Assembly: GCF_019931675.1 (NCBI RefSeq)
Contig: NZ_CP082922.1
Span: forward strand, 3,921,001-3,985,000
Direction: 5' to 3'
From: Nocardioides rotundus
Lineage (GTDB): Bacteria; Actinomycetota; Actinomycetes; Propionibacteriales; Nocardioidaceae
DNA length: 64,000 nt
Shown here piece after piece: positions 35,595 through 44,671 of this stretch. The translations under genes and the position numbers were made by a program. The stretch's first letter is position 1. Every line of letters starts with the position of its first letter. The notes under the pieces are model-generated. The model had not been told where the DNA came from. It saw nothing but the letters and a program-made list of their open reading frames with translations, and did not search any database.

Positions 35595-36333
35595 GAGCGG
35601 TGACCTCCGTGTTCGCCTTCAAACCGGATGTCAGGTCGACGACGAGTCGGCCACTCCAGATCAAGTGCCACGTCGCCGACACTCGTTGCGGATCGCTGTC
35701 GCGCACGAGCTCGCCCAACGAGGCGCCGCGCACCACGTCGGCGACGATCCCGTCCTCATAGGCGGCGGCCCAGTGCGGTCGGCGGCGATAGGCATGCAGC
35801 CACATCAGGTTGTGACGATGAATCCGCGAGAGCCCGGTGAACACCTCGTAGCGCCAACCACGATCACGACATGCCGCCTCTGAGACAACCCGGTGGAGTA
35901 CGAACTCTTCCGACTCGGTCGCATCGGGTCGCTTAACGTCCCAGACAGTGACTCGGTCGGTCTCGTCGACCGACAAGAGGTCGGGAGTGTGATGCTTCTC
36001 GGCTCGGCGGCCAGAATGCCTCCAGGAGAGCTTCACCGGCTGAGCAACGATCCAGACGACCCCGGGGTCGCGGTCCAGGACGCGAACGAGATCGTGCTCA
36101 AGGCCGGACTCAAGCTCTATGTGGTCACCGACGGTCGTGCTGAAGGCGCGCACCGGCACGTGCTTCGACCTACTGCCTGACTGTGGCCTGCGGACTGGCT
36201 CAAGGGTCTTGATCTCCGGAGGGCCCTCTGCCCAACCCCATTTGGTCCGGCGACCTTCGCTCTGGAAGGTCCACGTCACCGTGGACGGGTCCGGGCCTAA
36301 CTCGAGGCAGGCTTCGCCCCTAGACTTGGGCAC
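35587..36333 (-). CDS. tnsA: TnsA-type endonuclease of the transposon
   Basis: A 248-residue protein with the TnsA endonuclease core: ELESGLEHDLVRVL (Glu75/Glu79), HHTPDLLSV (Asp118) and VWDVKR (Lys134), the E...D...x-V-K set of the PD-(D/E)XK-like TnsA fold. TnsA makes the 5'-strand cuts so that the element moves by cut-and-paste. GTG at 36333 has GAGGGG eight bases upstream. It is the first gene of the operon, so a transposon end is expected in the DNA directly to its right. Confidence 0.85.
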   Translation of the reverse strand: MPKSRGEACLELGPDPSTVTWTFQSEGRRTKWGWAEGPPEIKTLEPVRRPQSGSRSKHVPVRAFSTTVGDHIELESGLEHDLVRVLDRDPGVVWIVAQPVKLSWRHSGRRAEKHHTPDLLSVDETDRVTVWDVKRPDATESEEFVLHRVVSEAACRDRGWRYEVFTGLSRIHRHNLMWLHAYRRRPHWAAAYEDGIVADVVRGASLGELVRDSDPQRVSATWHLIWSGRLVVDLTSGLKANTEVTARG

Positions 36334-36376
36334 AGGTCGTCCCCTCGCTTTCTAGAGTTCCGTAGGTGTCGACCAA

Positions 36377-36414
36377 GAGGCGTCCCCGTTGCACCGGGGG
36401 CGCCTCGACTTTTT
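36377..36414 (+). terminator. Strong hairpin followed by T-run
   Basis: Arms GAGGCGTCCCC (36377-36387) and GGGGGCGCCTC (36396-36406) pair almost fully and are followed by TTTTT at 36410-36414. Acts on plus-strand transcription; no plus-strand gene was found upstream in the immediate area. Confidence 0.75.
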
Positions 36415-36556
36415 CCAGCTCGGCGCGCGGCCTCCTGACCAACTTCCGGTGAGCCTAGGCGGCACGGTCCCCACCGGCAAGGAGAAGGTGCACAATTTCC
36501 GTAACGCGCTGAGCATCGAGCCCGCCTTTCTATGACGGACACTTAGCGCCCTTCAT

Positions 36557-36577
36557 GAACGGCGGTCAGCGCCGTTC
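36557..36577. repeat. Perfect 8-bp hairpin
   Basis: GAACGGCG and CGCCGTTC separated by five bases, directly before the TTATTGTGC dyad. Purpose unknown. Confidence 0.55.
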
Positions 36578-36581
36578 TTGG

Positions 36582-36608
36582 TTATTGTGCGCTCGAGGTG
36601 CACAATAA
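36582..36608. repeat. 9-bp inverted repeat TTATTGTGC / GCACAATAA
   Basis: Arms at 36582-36590 and 36600-36608, nine-base spacer. AT-rich in a GC-rich setting; GGTGCACAAT recurs at 36487. May be TnsB-binding repeats or an operator of the small zinc-finger gene that follows. Confidence 0.6.
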
Positions 36609-36690
36609 GCGGTGTTGCCAAGGGCCGCGGCGTAGAGCGCACGCGGACCCCAAGCAAAGAAGGCAGAGCATCAGAAGGAGGGGCGGCCCG

Positions 36691-36990
36691 GTGACGGCAC
36701 CAGGAAATGTGCGTGCGTCGTCCTCCGCGGCGTCGCGGACGTGCGATAACCCTGACTGCGTAAATCGGGTGGCCTGGTCCAACCGGCCTGGCCGTCCGCA
36801 GACGTTCTGCTCGCCGAGTTGTCGTCAGAGGGCCCGCCACGCAGCCTCTCGACTGCGAGCGGACCTGCAGTCGCTGGAACGGAAACGCTCCTCGGCCGAG
36901 CTCAACTACCGTCAGCGCCGCGACGTCGATGCCGAGTTGGCCCACAAGCGCTGGCTCCTCAGCTCCTACCCTGCGTCATTCCAGCCGTGA
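36691..36990 (+). CDS. Small zinc-finger-like protein
   Basis: A 99-residue protein with CDNPDCVNR and FCSPSCRQRAR, a four-cysteine treble-clef-like finger, followed by a charged helix (RLRADLQSLERKRSSAEL). GTG at 36691 after AGGAGGGG. Its end overlaps the convergent metallopeptidase end by 32 bases. DNA or RNA binding is likely; the neighbouring dyad may be its target. Role unknown. Confidence 0.65.
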   Translation: MTAPGNVRASSSAASRTCDNPDCVNRVAWSNRPGRPQTFCSPSCRQRARHAASRLRADLQSLERKRSSAELNYRQRRDVDAELAHKRWLLSSYPASFQP

Positions 36991-37741
36991 CTCCGGCAGC
37001 CCACTGCGCCTGCGCCGTCAACGACCATTCCTCGTCCGCGAGCGGCGCGTCGTTCAGTTCGTCCCTGCGGGCTCGCCAGTCCGGCAGGAACTGATCCATC
37101 AGCGCCACGAAGCGTTCGCCGTGTCCGCGCTCCAGCAGATGCGTGAGCTCGTGCACCACGATGTACTCCAGGCAGCGGGGATTCTTCTTCGCGAGCTCGG
37201 GGTTGAGCCAGATCGTGCGCGCGTGGGTGATGCAGGTGCCCCACTTGGTCTTCATCCGTCTGACGACGATCTTGTCAGCCGTGACGCCGATGATCGGCTG
37301 CCACTTCTCCAGTAGGGCAGGAACGGCGGCCTTCAGCTCGCGGCGGTACCACCTGTCCAGGGTCGCTCGTCGTGACTCGGCATCAGCGCCCGCCGGCACC
37401 GTCACCCAAAGCGTCGAGCCCTTGGCCTCGACGCGGTGGTTGCCGCTCGTGCGTGAGGCGTCCAGGAGGTAGCGCTGCCCCCAGACATAGTGGGTCTCCC
37501 CCGACACCATCCGCCGCTCAGTTTGTCGGTCCGCGTTCTGGAGTTGCTCGCGCTGGCGCTTGATCCACGGCATGCGCTGCACAATCGCGAGCCGGATGGT
37601 GTCCTCGTCGGTCCGCGTCGGCGCGGCGACTCGGACTCGGCCGACGGGTGGATAGACCGAGATGTGGAGGTTCTTGATGTCCTTGTAGACGACGTCGACG
37701 CCCAGGTCGCCGACCGTGAGGTACGCGTTAGCTGTACTCAT
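36959..37741 (-). CDS. YgjP/M48-like metallopeptidase (DUF45)
   Basis: A 260-residue protein with the zinc site HELTH (residues 197-201) and downstream HGERF supplying the third His/Glu, plus KWGTC (166-170), a hallmark of the YgjP (DUF45, COG1451) family. These genes are regular companions of type I restriction operons, and here the start overlaps the end of hsdR by 14 bases. Its role there is not established. Confidence 0.88.
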   Translation of the reverse strand: MSTANAYLTVGDLGVDVVYKDIKNLHISVYPPVGRVRVAAPTRTDEDTIRLAIVQRMPWIKRQREQLQNADRQTERRMVSGETHYVWGQRYLLDASRTSGNHRVEAKGSTLWVTVPAGADAESRRATLDRWYRRELKAAVPALLEKWQPIIGVTADKIVVRRMKTKWGTCITHARTIWLNPELAKKNPRCLEYIVVHELTHLLERGHGERFVALMDQFLPDWRARRDELNDAPLADEEWSLTAQAQWAAGVTAGMTQGRS

Positions 37742-40700
37742 GGTGCTGTCCAAGCAGGTCGATGAGCTCTTCCAACTTCGCAGATTCGAACTCAACTGGG
37801 AGCTCGGGGCGAAGGGCGCGCGCCAGGGCACGCCGCTTGATCGGCGAGGTCGACCAACCGTGCTCCTTGACGTTCTGCACGACCTGGTGGAGGTGCTCGA
37901 CATCGATCTCCACCCCCCGCGGCCACGCGAAGTCGACCAGTGCTCGCCGGGCCGGGGTCGAGGCCCACGCGGGGTAGGACTCGTCCGACTGGCCGGTTCC
38001 GACTTTCTTGGTCAGGTCGATGAGCTGCTGGAGATAGTCGGCATAGTCGGCGGCGTCTTCCTTCTGCTTCTCGATGAGTGCATCGAGGAGTTCGGACATG
38101 TGGTCGTAGTAGCGGGGGTTCATGGCGTGCTCGTCCACGATGGTCTTGCGGACGTTGTTGATGATCGTCTCCGCGGCGGCCTCCGGGTTGCCATTGATTC
38201 CCGGTGGCAGCGCGTCGATCGCATCTGCGCCGCGTTCGACGATGAGCTGGACCAGTGGCTTGTCCAGGTCGGCGACCTGTTCGACGGGTTTGGCGTGGAT
38301 GTAGGTGTCGAGCAGCTGCCGCATCCCGGCTTCGTACTGCTTCATGTCGATGTTCTCGCCGGCACCGACCTCGACCTCGCTCTTGGCGGCGACGTAGTGG
38401 GCGACCTCGGTCTTGATCGCGGCGATTTCGGTCGCGGGGTAGCCGGACCCTTCGGGATCGCTAGCCACTGCACCGAATGTGCGTACGAGACTGGCGACGG
38501 TTTTGTACAGCAGGACGCGCTTGGGTTCGTTGTCCTTGATCTGGTCGGTGTCGCCGGGCGTGGAGGCCACGAAGTAGTGCAGGTATTGCTCGGTCTCCTT
38601 GGGCGGCGCCACGGGTTCGCACAACGCACGGACCGCCTCCAGTGCGTCGTCGAGGTCCTTGCGCTCCTGCTCGCTGCGGTCGCTGATCAGACCGTCGACG
38701 TCGTCACTGTCGTACTCACCGAAGGCTTCGGAGGTGTAGTCGGTGACGGTCTTGTCGAGTGACTTGAACAGGTCCCGGTAGTCGACGATGTATCCGTAGG
38801 TCTTGTCGTCGCCGTCGAGCCGGTTCACACGGCAGATCGCTTGGAACAGGCCGTGGTCGCGCATGCTCTTGTCGATGTAGAGGTACGTCGCGCTCGGAGC
38901 GTCGAAGCCGGTGAGAAGCTTGTCGACCACGATCAGGAGCCTCATCTGGCCCGGTTCCTTGATGAACCGCTTCGTGACGTCGGTCTCGAACTCCTCGACC
39001 CGGGTGATGGCCTTGTCGGGGTCCTCGCCGAAGTGGTCGGCCAGCATCTGCCGGTAGCTTTCGTACTTGCGGAGTTCCTCGGTGTCGCCCTCGCCGGCGT
39101 CCTCCATGGAGATCGCCGTCGGGTTCGGCTTGTAGCTGGTGACGATCGCGACCTTGCCCTTGAACCCGCGCTTGGTGAACGCCTCGTAGAACGTGCAGGC
39201 CTGGTAGACGGTTTCGCTCACCAGAATGGCGTTTCCTCGACCGCTGACCAGCCTGGGCTGCAGCTCCATGTCCATGAGGATGTCCTGGACGATCTGGGCC
39301 GAGCGGGGCGCAGAGGAGAAGACCTTCTGCATGGTGCCCCACTTCTTCTTCAGCCGCGCCTTCGACAGGTCGGTGAGGTTGCGCGTCTTGGCGTCGAACC
39401 ACTTGTCGACGGCCGCGGCGCCTTGAAGCTCCTGGTCGACGTTGCGCGCTTCGTACTTCAGGTCGAGTACGACGCCGTCGCGGACGGCCTCGTCGAACTT
39501 GTAGGTGTGGATGAAGGAGCCGAAGGTCTCGATGCTGGTCTTCTTGTCGGTCTTGAGCAGCGGTGTGCCGGTGAAGCCGATGAACATCGCGCCCGGAAGC
39601 AGCTCCTTCATGACGCGGTGCATCTTGCCGCTCTGGGTGCGGTGGGCCTCGTCGACGAAGACAAAGAGGTTGCCCTTCGCGCTGAACCCGTCCGGGACCC
39701 GTGCCCTCAGCTCCTTGACGAACTCTTCGGCATCCTGATCGCGCGCCTCGTCATCGCTGCCACGAAACTTGTGGACCAGCGAGCACATCAGGGACGGCGT
39801 GGACCGGTTGAGCTTCCCCAGCATGTCCGCACCCGATTGGGTTCGCACGATCTTCTCCCCGACGCCCGAGAAGCCATCTTCGATCTGCTCGTCGAGCTCG
39901 GTGCGGTCGGTGATCACCAGCACCCGGGCATCGGTCTGGGTCTCGCGGATCCACTGCGCCAGCCACACCATCGTTAGGCTCTTGCCCGAGCCTTGGGTGT
40001 GCCAGATGATGCCGCCCTCGCGCTTCACCACGCGCGCCTGGGCCGCTTTCACCCCGAAGTACTGGTTGTGACGGGAAGTCTTCTTGACACCGGCATCGAA
40101 AACGATGAAGTCGTGGATCAGCTCCAGGAGCCGCTCCTGGGACGCCATCTGGGACAGGGCGCGGTCCAGCCGATGCTCAATGCCGGCGCCGACAGGGCTG
40201 TCGGCGGGCTCCTTCCACTCCAGCCAGTACTTCTCCGGGGTCTCGATCACCCCGTACCTCAGGCCCTGGCCGTCGTTGCCGGCGAAGAGCAACTGCACCG
40301 TGGTGAAGAACGGCCGCACGAAGTCGTGGCGCTGATTGCCGATGTTCTGCCGGATCCCCTGGGCGAGATCGATGTACGAACGCTTCAGCTCGATCACCGC
40401 GAGCGCGATCCCGTTGACGTAGAGGACCACGTCCGGACGCTTCGTGTGCTGCCCCCTGATCGTGACCTCTTCGGCCACGACGAAGTCGTTTGCATCGGGA
40501 CGGTCCCAGTCGATCAGCCAGACCGTCTCCGTGGTTTCGCCTACGTCGCGCTTGACCTTTACCCCGTAACGCAGCAGCTCATAGACGCGACGGTTGGCGT
40601 CATAGAGCGACTGCCCTGCGCCAAGCGAGGCGGCCGTGAGCAGTTGCTGGACGGCTCGATTGACCAGCTCTTCACCGACCCCGCGCTCGCGCAGGTTGCG

Positions 40701-40832
40701 ACGTAGCTCGCCCTCGTCGACGTTGCGGTTGTCCTGGTCATCCAGGCTCCCGCCGTACGCGTAGCCGAGCCCCTCGCGGAAGTGCTTTACGACACGGTTC
40801 TGCGTCACCCGTTCCTTGTCCCCCACACTCAC
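37728..40832 (-). CDS. hsdR: Type I restriction enzyme R subunit HsdR
   Basis: A 1034-residue motor-nuclease. The N-terminal nuclease core is RPDVVLYVN...LAVIELKRS (Asp and E-X-K). Helicase motifs follow: HTQGSGKSLTMVW, VFVDEAHRTQS, FTGTPLLK. It translocates DNA and cuts unmethylated DNA with HsdM and HsdS. GTG start overlaps the hsdS stop in GTGA; intact and full length. Confidence 0.95.
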   Translation of the reverse strand: MSVGDKERVTQNRVVKHFREGLGYAYGGSLDDQDNRNVDEGELRRNLRERGVGEELVNRAVQQLLTAASLGAGQSLYDANRRVYELLRYGVKVKRDVGETTETVWLIDWDRPDANDFVVAEEVTIRGQHTKRPDVVLYVNGIALAVIELKRSYIDLAQGIRQNIGNQRHDFVRPFFTTVQLLFAGNDGQGLRYGVIETPEKYWLEWKEPADSPVGAGIEHRLDRALSQMASQERLLELIHDFIVFDAGVKKTSRHNQYFGVKAAQARVVKREGGIIWHTQGSGKSLTMVWLAQWIRETQTDARVLVITDRTELDEQIEDGFSGVGEKIVRTQSGADMLGKLNRSTPSLMCSLVHKFRGSDDEARDQDAEEFVKELRARVPDGFSAKGNLFVFVDEAHRTQSGKMHRVMKELLPGAMFIGFTGTPLLKTDKKTSIETFGSFIHTYKFDEAVRDGVVLDLKYEARNVDQELQGAAAVDKWFDAKTRNLTDLSKARLKKKWGTMQKVFSSAPRSAQIVQDILMDMELQPRLVSGRGNAILVSETVYQACTFYEAFTKRGFKGKVAIVTSYKPNPTAISMEDAGEGDTEELRKYESYRQMLADHFGEDPDKAITRVEEFETDVTKRFIKEPGQMRLLIVVDKLLTGFDAPSATYLYIDKSMRDHGLFQAICRVNRLDGDDKTYGYIVDYRDLFKSLDKTVTDYTSEAFGEYDSDDVDGLISDRSEQERKDLDDALEAVRALCEPVAPPKETEQYLHYFVASTPGDTDQIKDNEPKRVLLYKTVASLVRTFGAVASDPEGSGYPATEIAAIKTEVAHYVAAKSEVEVGAGENIDMKQYEAGMRQLLDTYIHAKPVEQVADLDKPLVQLIVERGADAIDALPPGINGNPEAAAETIINNVRKTIVDEHAMNPRYYDHMSELLDALIEKQKEDAADYADYLQQLIDLTKKVGTGQSDESYPAWASTPARRALVDFAWPRGVEIDVEHLHQVVQNVKEHGWSTSPIKRRALARALRPELPVEFESAKLEELIDLLGQHHEYS

Positions 40833-42064
40833 GCCGAAGCCTCCACCGGTAGACGCGTTCGACCAGTCAATAACTCCTGCATCATGCCCATCTTCACCGC
40901 TCGCGCGGACTCAAGCCGACGCTCAAGTGCGGCGATCTCGCCAGCGATGTCGAAAAGGACCCCCGCGATCGCCCTCTGCTCAGCAGGGTCCGGGAGTCGC
41001 AACCGGATGCTGGAGACGTACGCCCGTGTCGTCGCAAGTACCTTCGTGCCTGCGGCCAGACGGAGTAGAGATTGGCGGAACGCGGGGATGAACTGCAGAT
41101 AGGCCTTGAACCCATCGGCGAGCACCTGCTTGTCGAAGCGGGCCGCGATGGTGTGCAGGCCAGGTACCACCCCCTCCGGCGGCACGTTGGCGACCTCCAC
41201 CGACTTCCCGACACCGGCGGGATCCTCGGATGCATCAGCGAAGACGACATCACCTGCGGCCAAGCGGCCGGCGTTCACAGCGAGCCGCCCAGCCGCCCTC
41301 GGCATCGGCTCAGCCGCTGCATCCAATCGAACGCTCGTCCTCGTGTGAATGTCGCCGTAATGGAGATAGCGGAGCGGCGACACCTGGTCGAGCTGCTCTC
41401 GGGGAAGCGGGACAGTCTTGAGGTACGTGACGTGGTCGCCAAGCAGCACGTCTCGCCAGTCCGCTTCGAAGCCGGGGAGGCGGGTGCGACCCGTCAGGAG
41501 CTCCTGCATCATGCCCTGCTTGAGGTCGCGCTTCTTCGCGATCAGCCGCTCAAGCGACTGGACCAACTCATCCGCTGCCCTCAGAGCCTCAGCGATCCGC
41601 TTCTGCTCCTCGGGACTGGGCATCGGCAACGGGACACGGAGAAGGTTCTCCTTCGTGAGATGGGCGAGGCTGGATTTACCCACCAACGCCTGTAGTTCAC
41701 CAGTGGCGGCCCATCGCTCGAAGAACGCCGCAATCAGGTCCGGTTGATACCGGCCCTTGGTCCGTAGCCGGTGAAGTGTGTTGAGGTAGTAGGCCTCGGG
41801 TAGTTCGTCACGCCATACGCTCGACCGGCCGATCTCTCCTCCCTCGCATACGAGCACGTCACCGTAACGCAAACGCAGGTCACGAAGGTCCGCCTTCGAC
41901 AAGAGTTCTGTGGCCGCCTCAGCCACGTCGATGCGACCCCAGCGCACGCCGCGGTTGTTGATGCAGGTCTTCGGCACGCCACGTGCAACGGCTGCATCAA
42001 CTCGCTTGCCGAGCTGAACCTCGAACTCGATGCCGATCATCGACTCATCCCACGCTGCCGTCAT
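40829..42064 (-). CDS. hsdS: Type I restriction specificity subunit HsdS
   Basis: A 411-residue subunit with two target-recognition domains, each closed by a near-identical coiled segment (MMQELLTGRTRLP occurs twice, at the end of each half). Each half reads one part of a bipartite recognition site. ATGA overlap with hsdM. Domain shuffling through these repeats can change specificity. Confidence 0.93.
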   Translation of the reverse strand: MTAAWDESMIGIEFEVQLGKRVDAAVARGVPKTCINNRGVRWGRIDVAEAATELLSKADLRDLRLRYGDVLVCEGGEIGRSSVWRDELPEAYYLNTLHRLRTKGRYQPDLIAAFFERWAATGELQALVGKSSLAHLTKENLLRVPLPMPSPEEQKRIAEALRAADELVQSLERLIAKKRDLKQGMMQELLTGRTRLPGFEADWRDVLLGDHVTYLKTVPLPREQLDQVSPLRYLHYGDIHTRTSVRLDAAAEPMPRAAGRLAVNAGRLAAGDVVFADASEDPAGVGKSVEVANVPPEGVVPGLHTIAARFDKQVLADGFKAYLQFIPAFRQSLLRLAAGTKVLATTRAYVSSIRLRLPDPAEQRAIAGVLFDIAGEIAALERRLESARAVKMGMMQELLTGRTRLPVEASA

Positions 42065-44508
42065 TCCTCGACTCCCATGGCAGCAAGGTGCCTAAAAAGC
42101 TTGGCGTTCAGCCCGTCGATATCGGCTTCGAGTTCGCTCACTGTCGACTCGTACCTACAAGCCAGCACCCGAAGCCGAGCGATCAATGCCTGGCCGAGAC
42201 CCGTGACCTCAGCAGCGACTCGCGCATCGATCGCGGCACGCCACTTGTCGTCGGTAACGAGGGTCTGGATTTCGTCGACGCTCAGCTCGCTGTACTGAGC
42301 AAACGCCTTCTCATGGAGCTTCAGGGTCGCATCCTTGACCGCGCTCTTGGCCTTGGTCTCGGCCGCGAAGAGTTTGATGACGTGCTGCAGCGCCTTGATC
42401 TCCTCCGCGTCGGCGCCCTTGCGCTTGGCGTCCTTGAGTCGAGCGGCCGCGGTGGTCTTGGAGACCTTGTCGTTGACGACGGCGTCGGCGAGCAGGCCGT
42501 CCTCGACGGCGTGCTCCTCGACGTACTCCTCGACCGCCTGACTCGCGGCCTCCTGGCCAGCGATCAGCTCGTCGAGGCGGGCCTTCTCCTCGGGGAAGAA
42601 CCGGGCGATCACGTACTCCGGAGGGATCAGGTCCATGACCCAGCGCTTTGCCTTCGCGCCGGTGCCGAAGACCAGGTGGGCGTCCTCATACTTGATCTTG
42701 TTCTTCTTGTCCTTCCAGCTTCGAGCCGGCCGCGGCTTCGCGGCAGCCTCCCAGCCTTCGCCCACGATCATGGTGACGTCGTCGTGCATGGTGGCGTTCC
42801 AATAGCTCATCAGCTGCTCGTAGACGCCGTACTCGTCGATCAACGGGCGCGATCGGAACGCCTCCAGCAGTGCCTCGGAGATCTCGTCGATCAGGTCGAC
42901 GGGGCGGGTCGTGCTGGTGATGTCCGCCAGCCTCTTGCGATGGTCACGCCACCACTCGGCGACCGTGTCGGCATTGTCCTGGGCGAAGGCGACGTACTCC
43001 TTCGAGCTCATGATCGCCTGCTGGATGTCGGCCTTGCCTACCACCAGCTCGGAGTAGCCCTCGCGCAGCGGCTTGAACAGGTCCGCTCGCAGATTCGGGA
43101 AGGCATCCCAGTAGGGCTGCAATGCATCGAGGTCTCGGTTTGGGATCCCGCCTTGCAGGTGGGCGCGCAGGTCCTGGATGTCCTCGGGCTCGGAGCTGTC
43201 GATGTAGCGCGGGATGTTGAGGTTGTAGTCGTTCCTCGGGTCGCTGATCTCGCTCAGCGGCACCATCCGCGAGTAGCGGGCGATGTCCTTCTGGTTGACG
43301 AAGGCATCGACGATCTTGTGCATGTCGCGCGGGCGCAGCCGGTTCTTGGGGCCGTCCTTCTCGAAGCCCTTGGACGCGTCGATCATGAAGATGCCGGTGC
43401 GGGCCTGGGCGTTCTCCTTGTCGAGCACGATGAGGCAGGCGGGGATGCCGGTGCCGTAGAAGAGGTTGGCGGGCAGCCCGATGATCGCCTTGATCAGCCC
43501 GCGCTTGATCAGTTCGGTGCGGATGGTCGCCTCCGCGTTACCGCGGAAGAGCACACCATGCGGCAGGACCACGACGCCCTTGCCCGTCGACCTCAGCGAT
43601 TTCACCATGTGCAGCAGGAACGCGTAGTCGCCGTTCTTCTCCGGCGGCGTGCCGAACCCGTCGAAGCGGCCGAAGGTGTGGTCGAAACCGTTCGTCCAGG
43701 TCTTGACCGAGAACGGTGGATTGGCGACGAGGTAGTCGAAGGTGTCGAGCTTCTGGCCATCGCGGAACTTCGGGTCCGCGAGAGTGTTGCCCTGACGGAT
43801 GTCGTGAGTCTCGTACCCGTGCAGGATCATGTTCATCCGGGCGAGGGCCCAGGTTGCGTTGTCATTCTCCTGGCCGTAGATGCTCAACCCGTTCGGCGCG
43901 GCGTCGGCCACCTTGATCAGCAACGAGCCCGAGCCGCAGGTCGGGTCGTACACCGTCGCCGACTTCGGCGTACCCGCCGGGATCTGGAGCAGTTGTGCCA
44001 AGACCCGCGACACCTCGGCGGGCGTGTAGAACTGGCCCTTGCTCTTGCCGGACTGGGTGGCAAAGTGTCGCATCAGGTACTCGTAGGCGTCACCCAGAAG
44101 GTCATCTCCCTCGGCCTTGGAGCCGGTGAAGTCCATGTCCTGGAAGATGCCGATCAGGTTCGAGACCTTGTCCTGGAGCTCTCTGCCCGAGCCAAGTTTC
44201 GCCGGGTCATCAAAGTCGGCGTTGTTGATGACACCTTGGAGGTCGTTCGCCTCGGCGAGCTTGCGGATCGCGATGTTGACCTTCTCGCCGACGTCCGGCT
44301 TGCCCTTGAGAGTGACTAGGTGGTCGAACGATGCGTCGTCCGGAACCAGAGTCATTGGGTCGCGCTCGGCCTTGGCCTTGTCCGACACGTACTTCACGAA
44401 GAGCAGGGTGAGGACGTAGTCCTTGTACTGGCTCGCGTCCATCGAGCCGCGGAGCTCGTCAGCGCTGCTCCACAAAGAGTTGTAGAGGTCGGACTTCTTG
44501 AGCGCCAC
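42061..44508 (-). CDS. hsdM: Type I methyltransferase subunit HsdM
   Basis: An 815-residue adenine methyltransferase, longer than E. coli HsdM. N-terminal HsdM_N helical domain (ALKKSDLYNSLWSSADELRG). SAM motif DPTCGSGSLLI and catalytic NPPF (VANPPFSVKT). The last ~250 residues are an extended helical tail. GTG start at 44508. First of hsdM-hsdS-hsdR. Confidence 0.95.
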   Translation of the reverse strand: MALKKSDLYNSLWSSADELRGSMDASQYKDYVLTLLFVKYVSDKAKAERDPMTLVPDDASFDHLVTLKGKPDVGEKVNIAIRKLAEANDLQGVINNADFDDPAKLGSGRELQDKVSNLIGIFQDMDFTGSKAEGDDLLGDAYEYLMRHFATQSGKSKGQFYTPAEVSRVLAQLLQIPAGTPKSATVYDPTCGSGSLLIKVADAAPNGLSIYGQENDNATWALARMNMILHGYETHDIRQGNTLADPKFRDGQKLDTFDYLVANPPFSVKTWTNGFDHTFGRFDGFGTPPEKNGDYAFLLHMVKSLRSTGKGVVVLPHGVLFRGNAEATIRTELIKRGLIKAIIGLPANLFYGTGIPACLIVLDKENAQARTGIFMIDASKGFEKDGPKNRLRPRDMHKIVDAFVNQKDIARYSRMVPLSEISDPRNDYNLNIPRYIDSSEPEDIQDLRAHLQGGIPNRDLDALQPYWDAFPNLRADLFKPLREGYSELVVGKADIQQAIMSSKEYVAFAQDNADTVAEWWRDHRKRLADITSTTRPVDLIDEISEALLEAFRSRPLIDEYGVYEQLMSYWNATMHDDVTMIVGEGWEAAAKPRPARSWKDKKNKIKYEDAHLVFGTGAKAKRWVMDLIPPEYVIARFFPEEKARLDELIAGQEAASQAVEEYVEEHAVEDGLLADAVVNDKVSKTTAAARLKDAKRKGADAEEIKALQHVIKLFAAETKAKSAVKDATLKLHEKAFAQYSELSVDEIQTLVTDDKWRAAIDARVAAEVTGLGQALIARLRVLACRYESTVSELEADIDGLNAKLFRHLAAMGVEE

Positions 44509-44671
44509 GCAACATCCTTCGTCGTGCCATCGGCCGGGTCTCCGACTCTATCGGCGCGGGGCACGGCGGAGGCCCCCTTCGGAGGGCAATTCCGAGTTCG
44601 GGCGACCACGCGAGGCCGCGCTGACGTTCCGCTGCCGCATCGCGGAGTGGACGCATGGTCGACGTTGCCAA

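Larger units (their letters stand above)
36334..36690. other. Noncoding region next to tnsA, candidate transposon end
   Basis: No gene. It holds three separate dyads and a 110-base-spaced pair of GGTGCACAAT repeats (36487-36496, 36597-36606). It is where a Tn7-like right end should be and is also upstream of the next island. Confidence 0.55.

Noticed and set aside
27434..36333. Type I-B or V-K CAST (CRISPR-guided Tn7-like element)
   Set aside because: TniQ pair is present but no Cascade or Cas12k gene, repeat array or guide-like RNA is visible.
36340..36415. Possible tRNA or tmRNA end before the hairpin at 36377
   Set aside because: No cloverleaf or CCA-ended acceptor could be drawn; only the hairpin and T-run are convincing.
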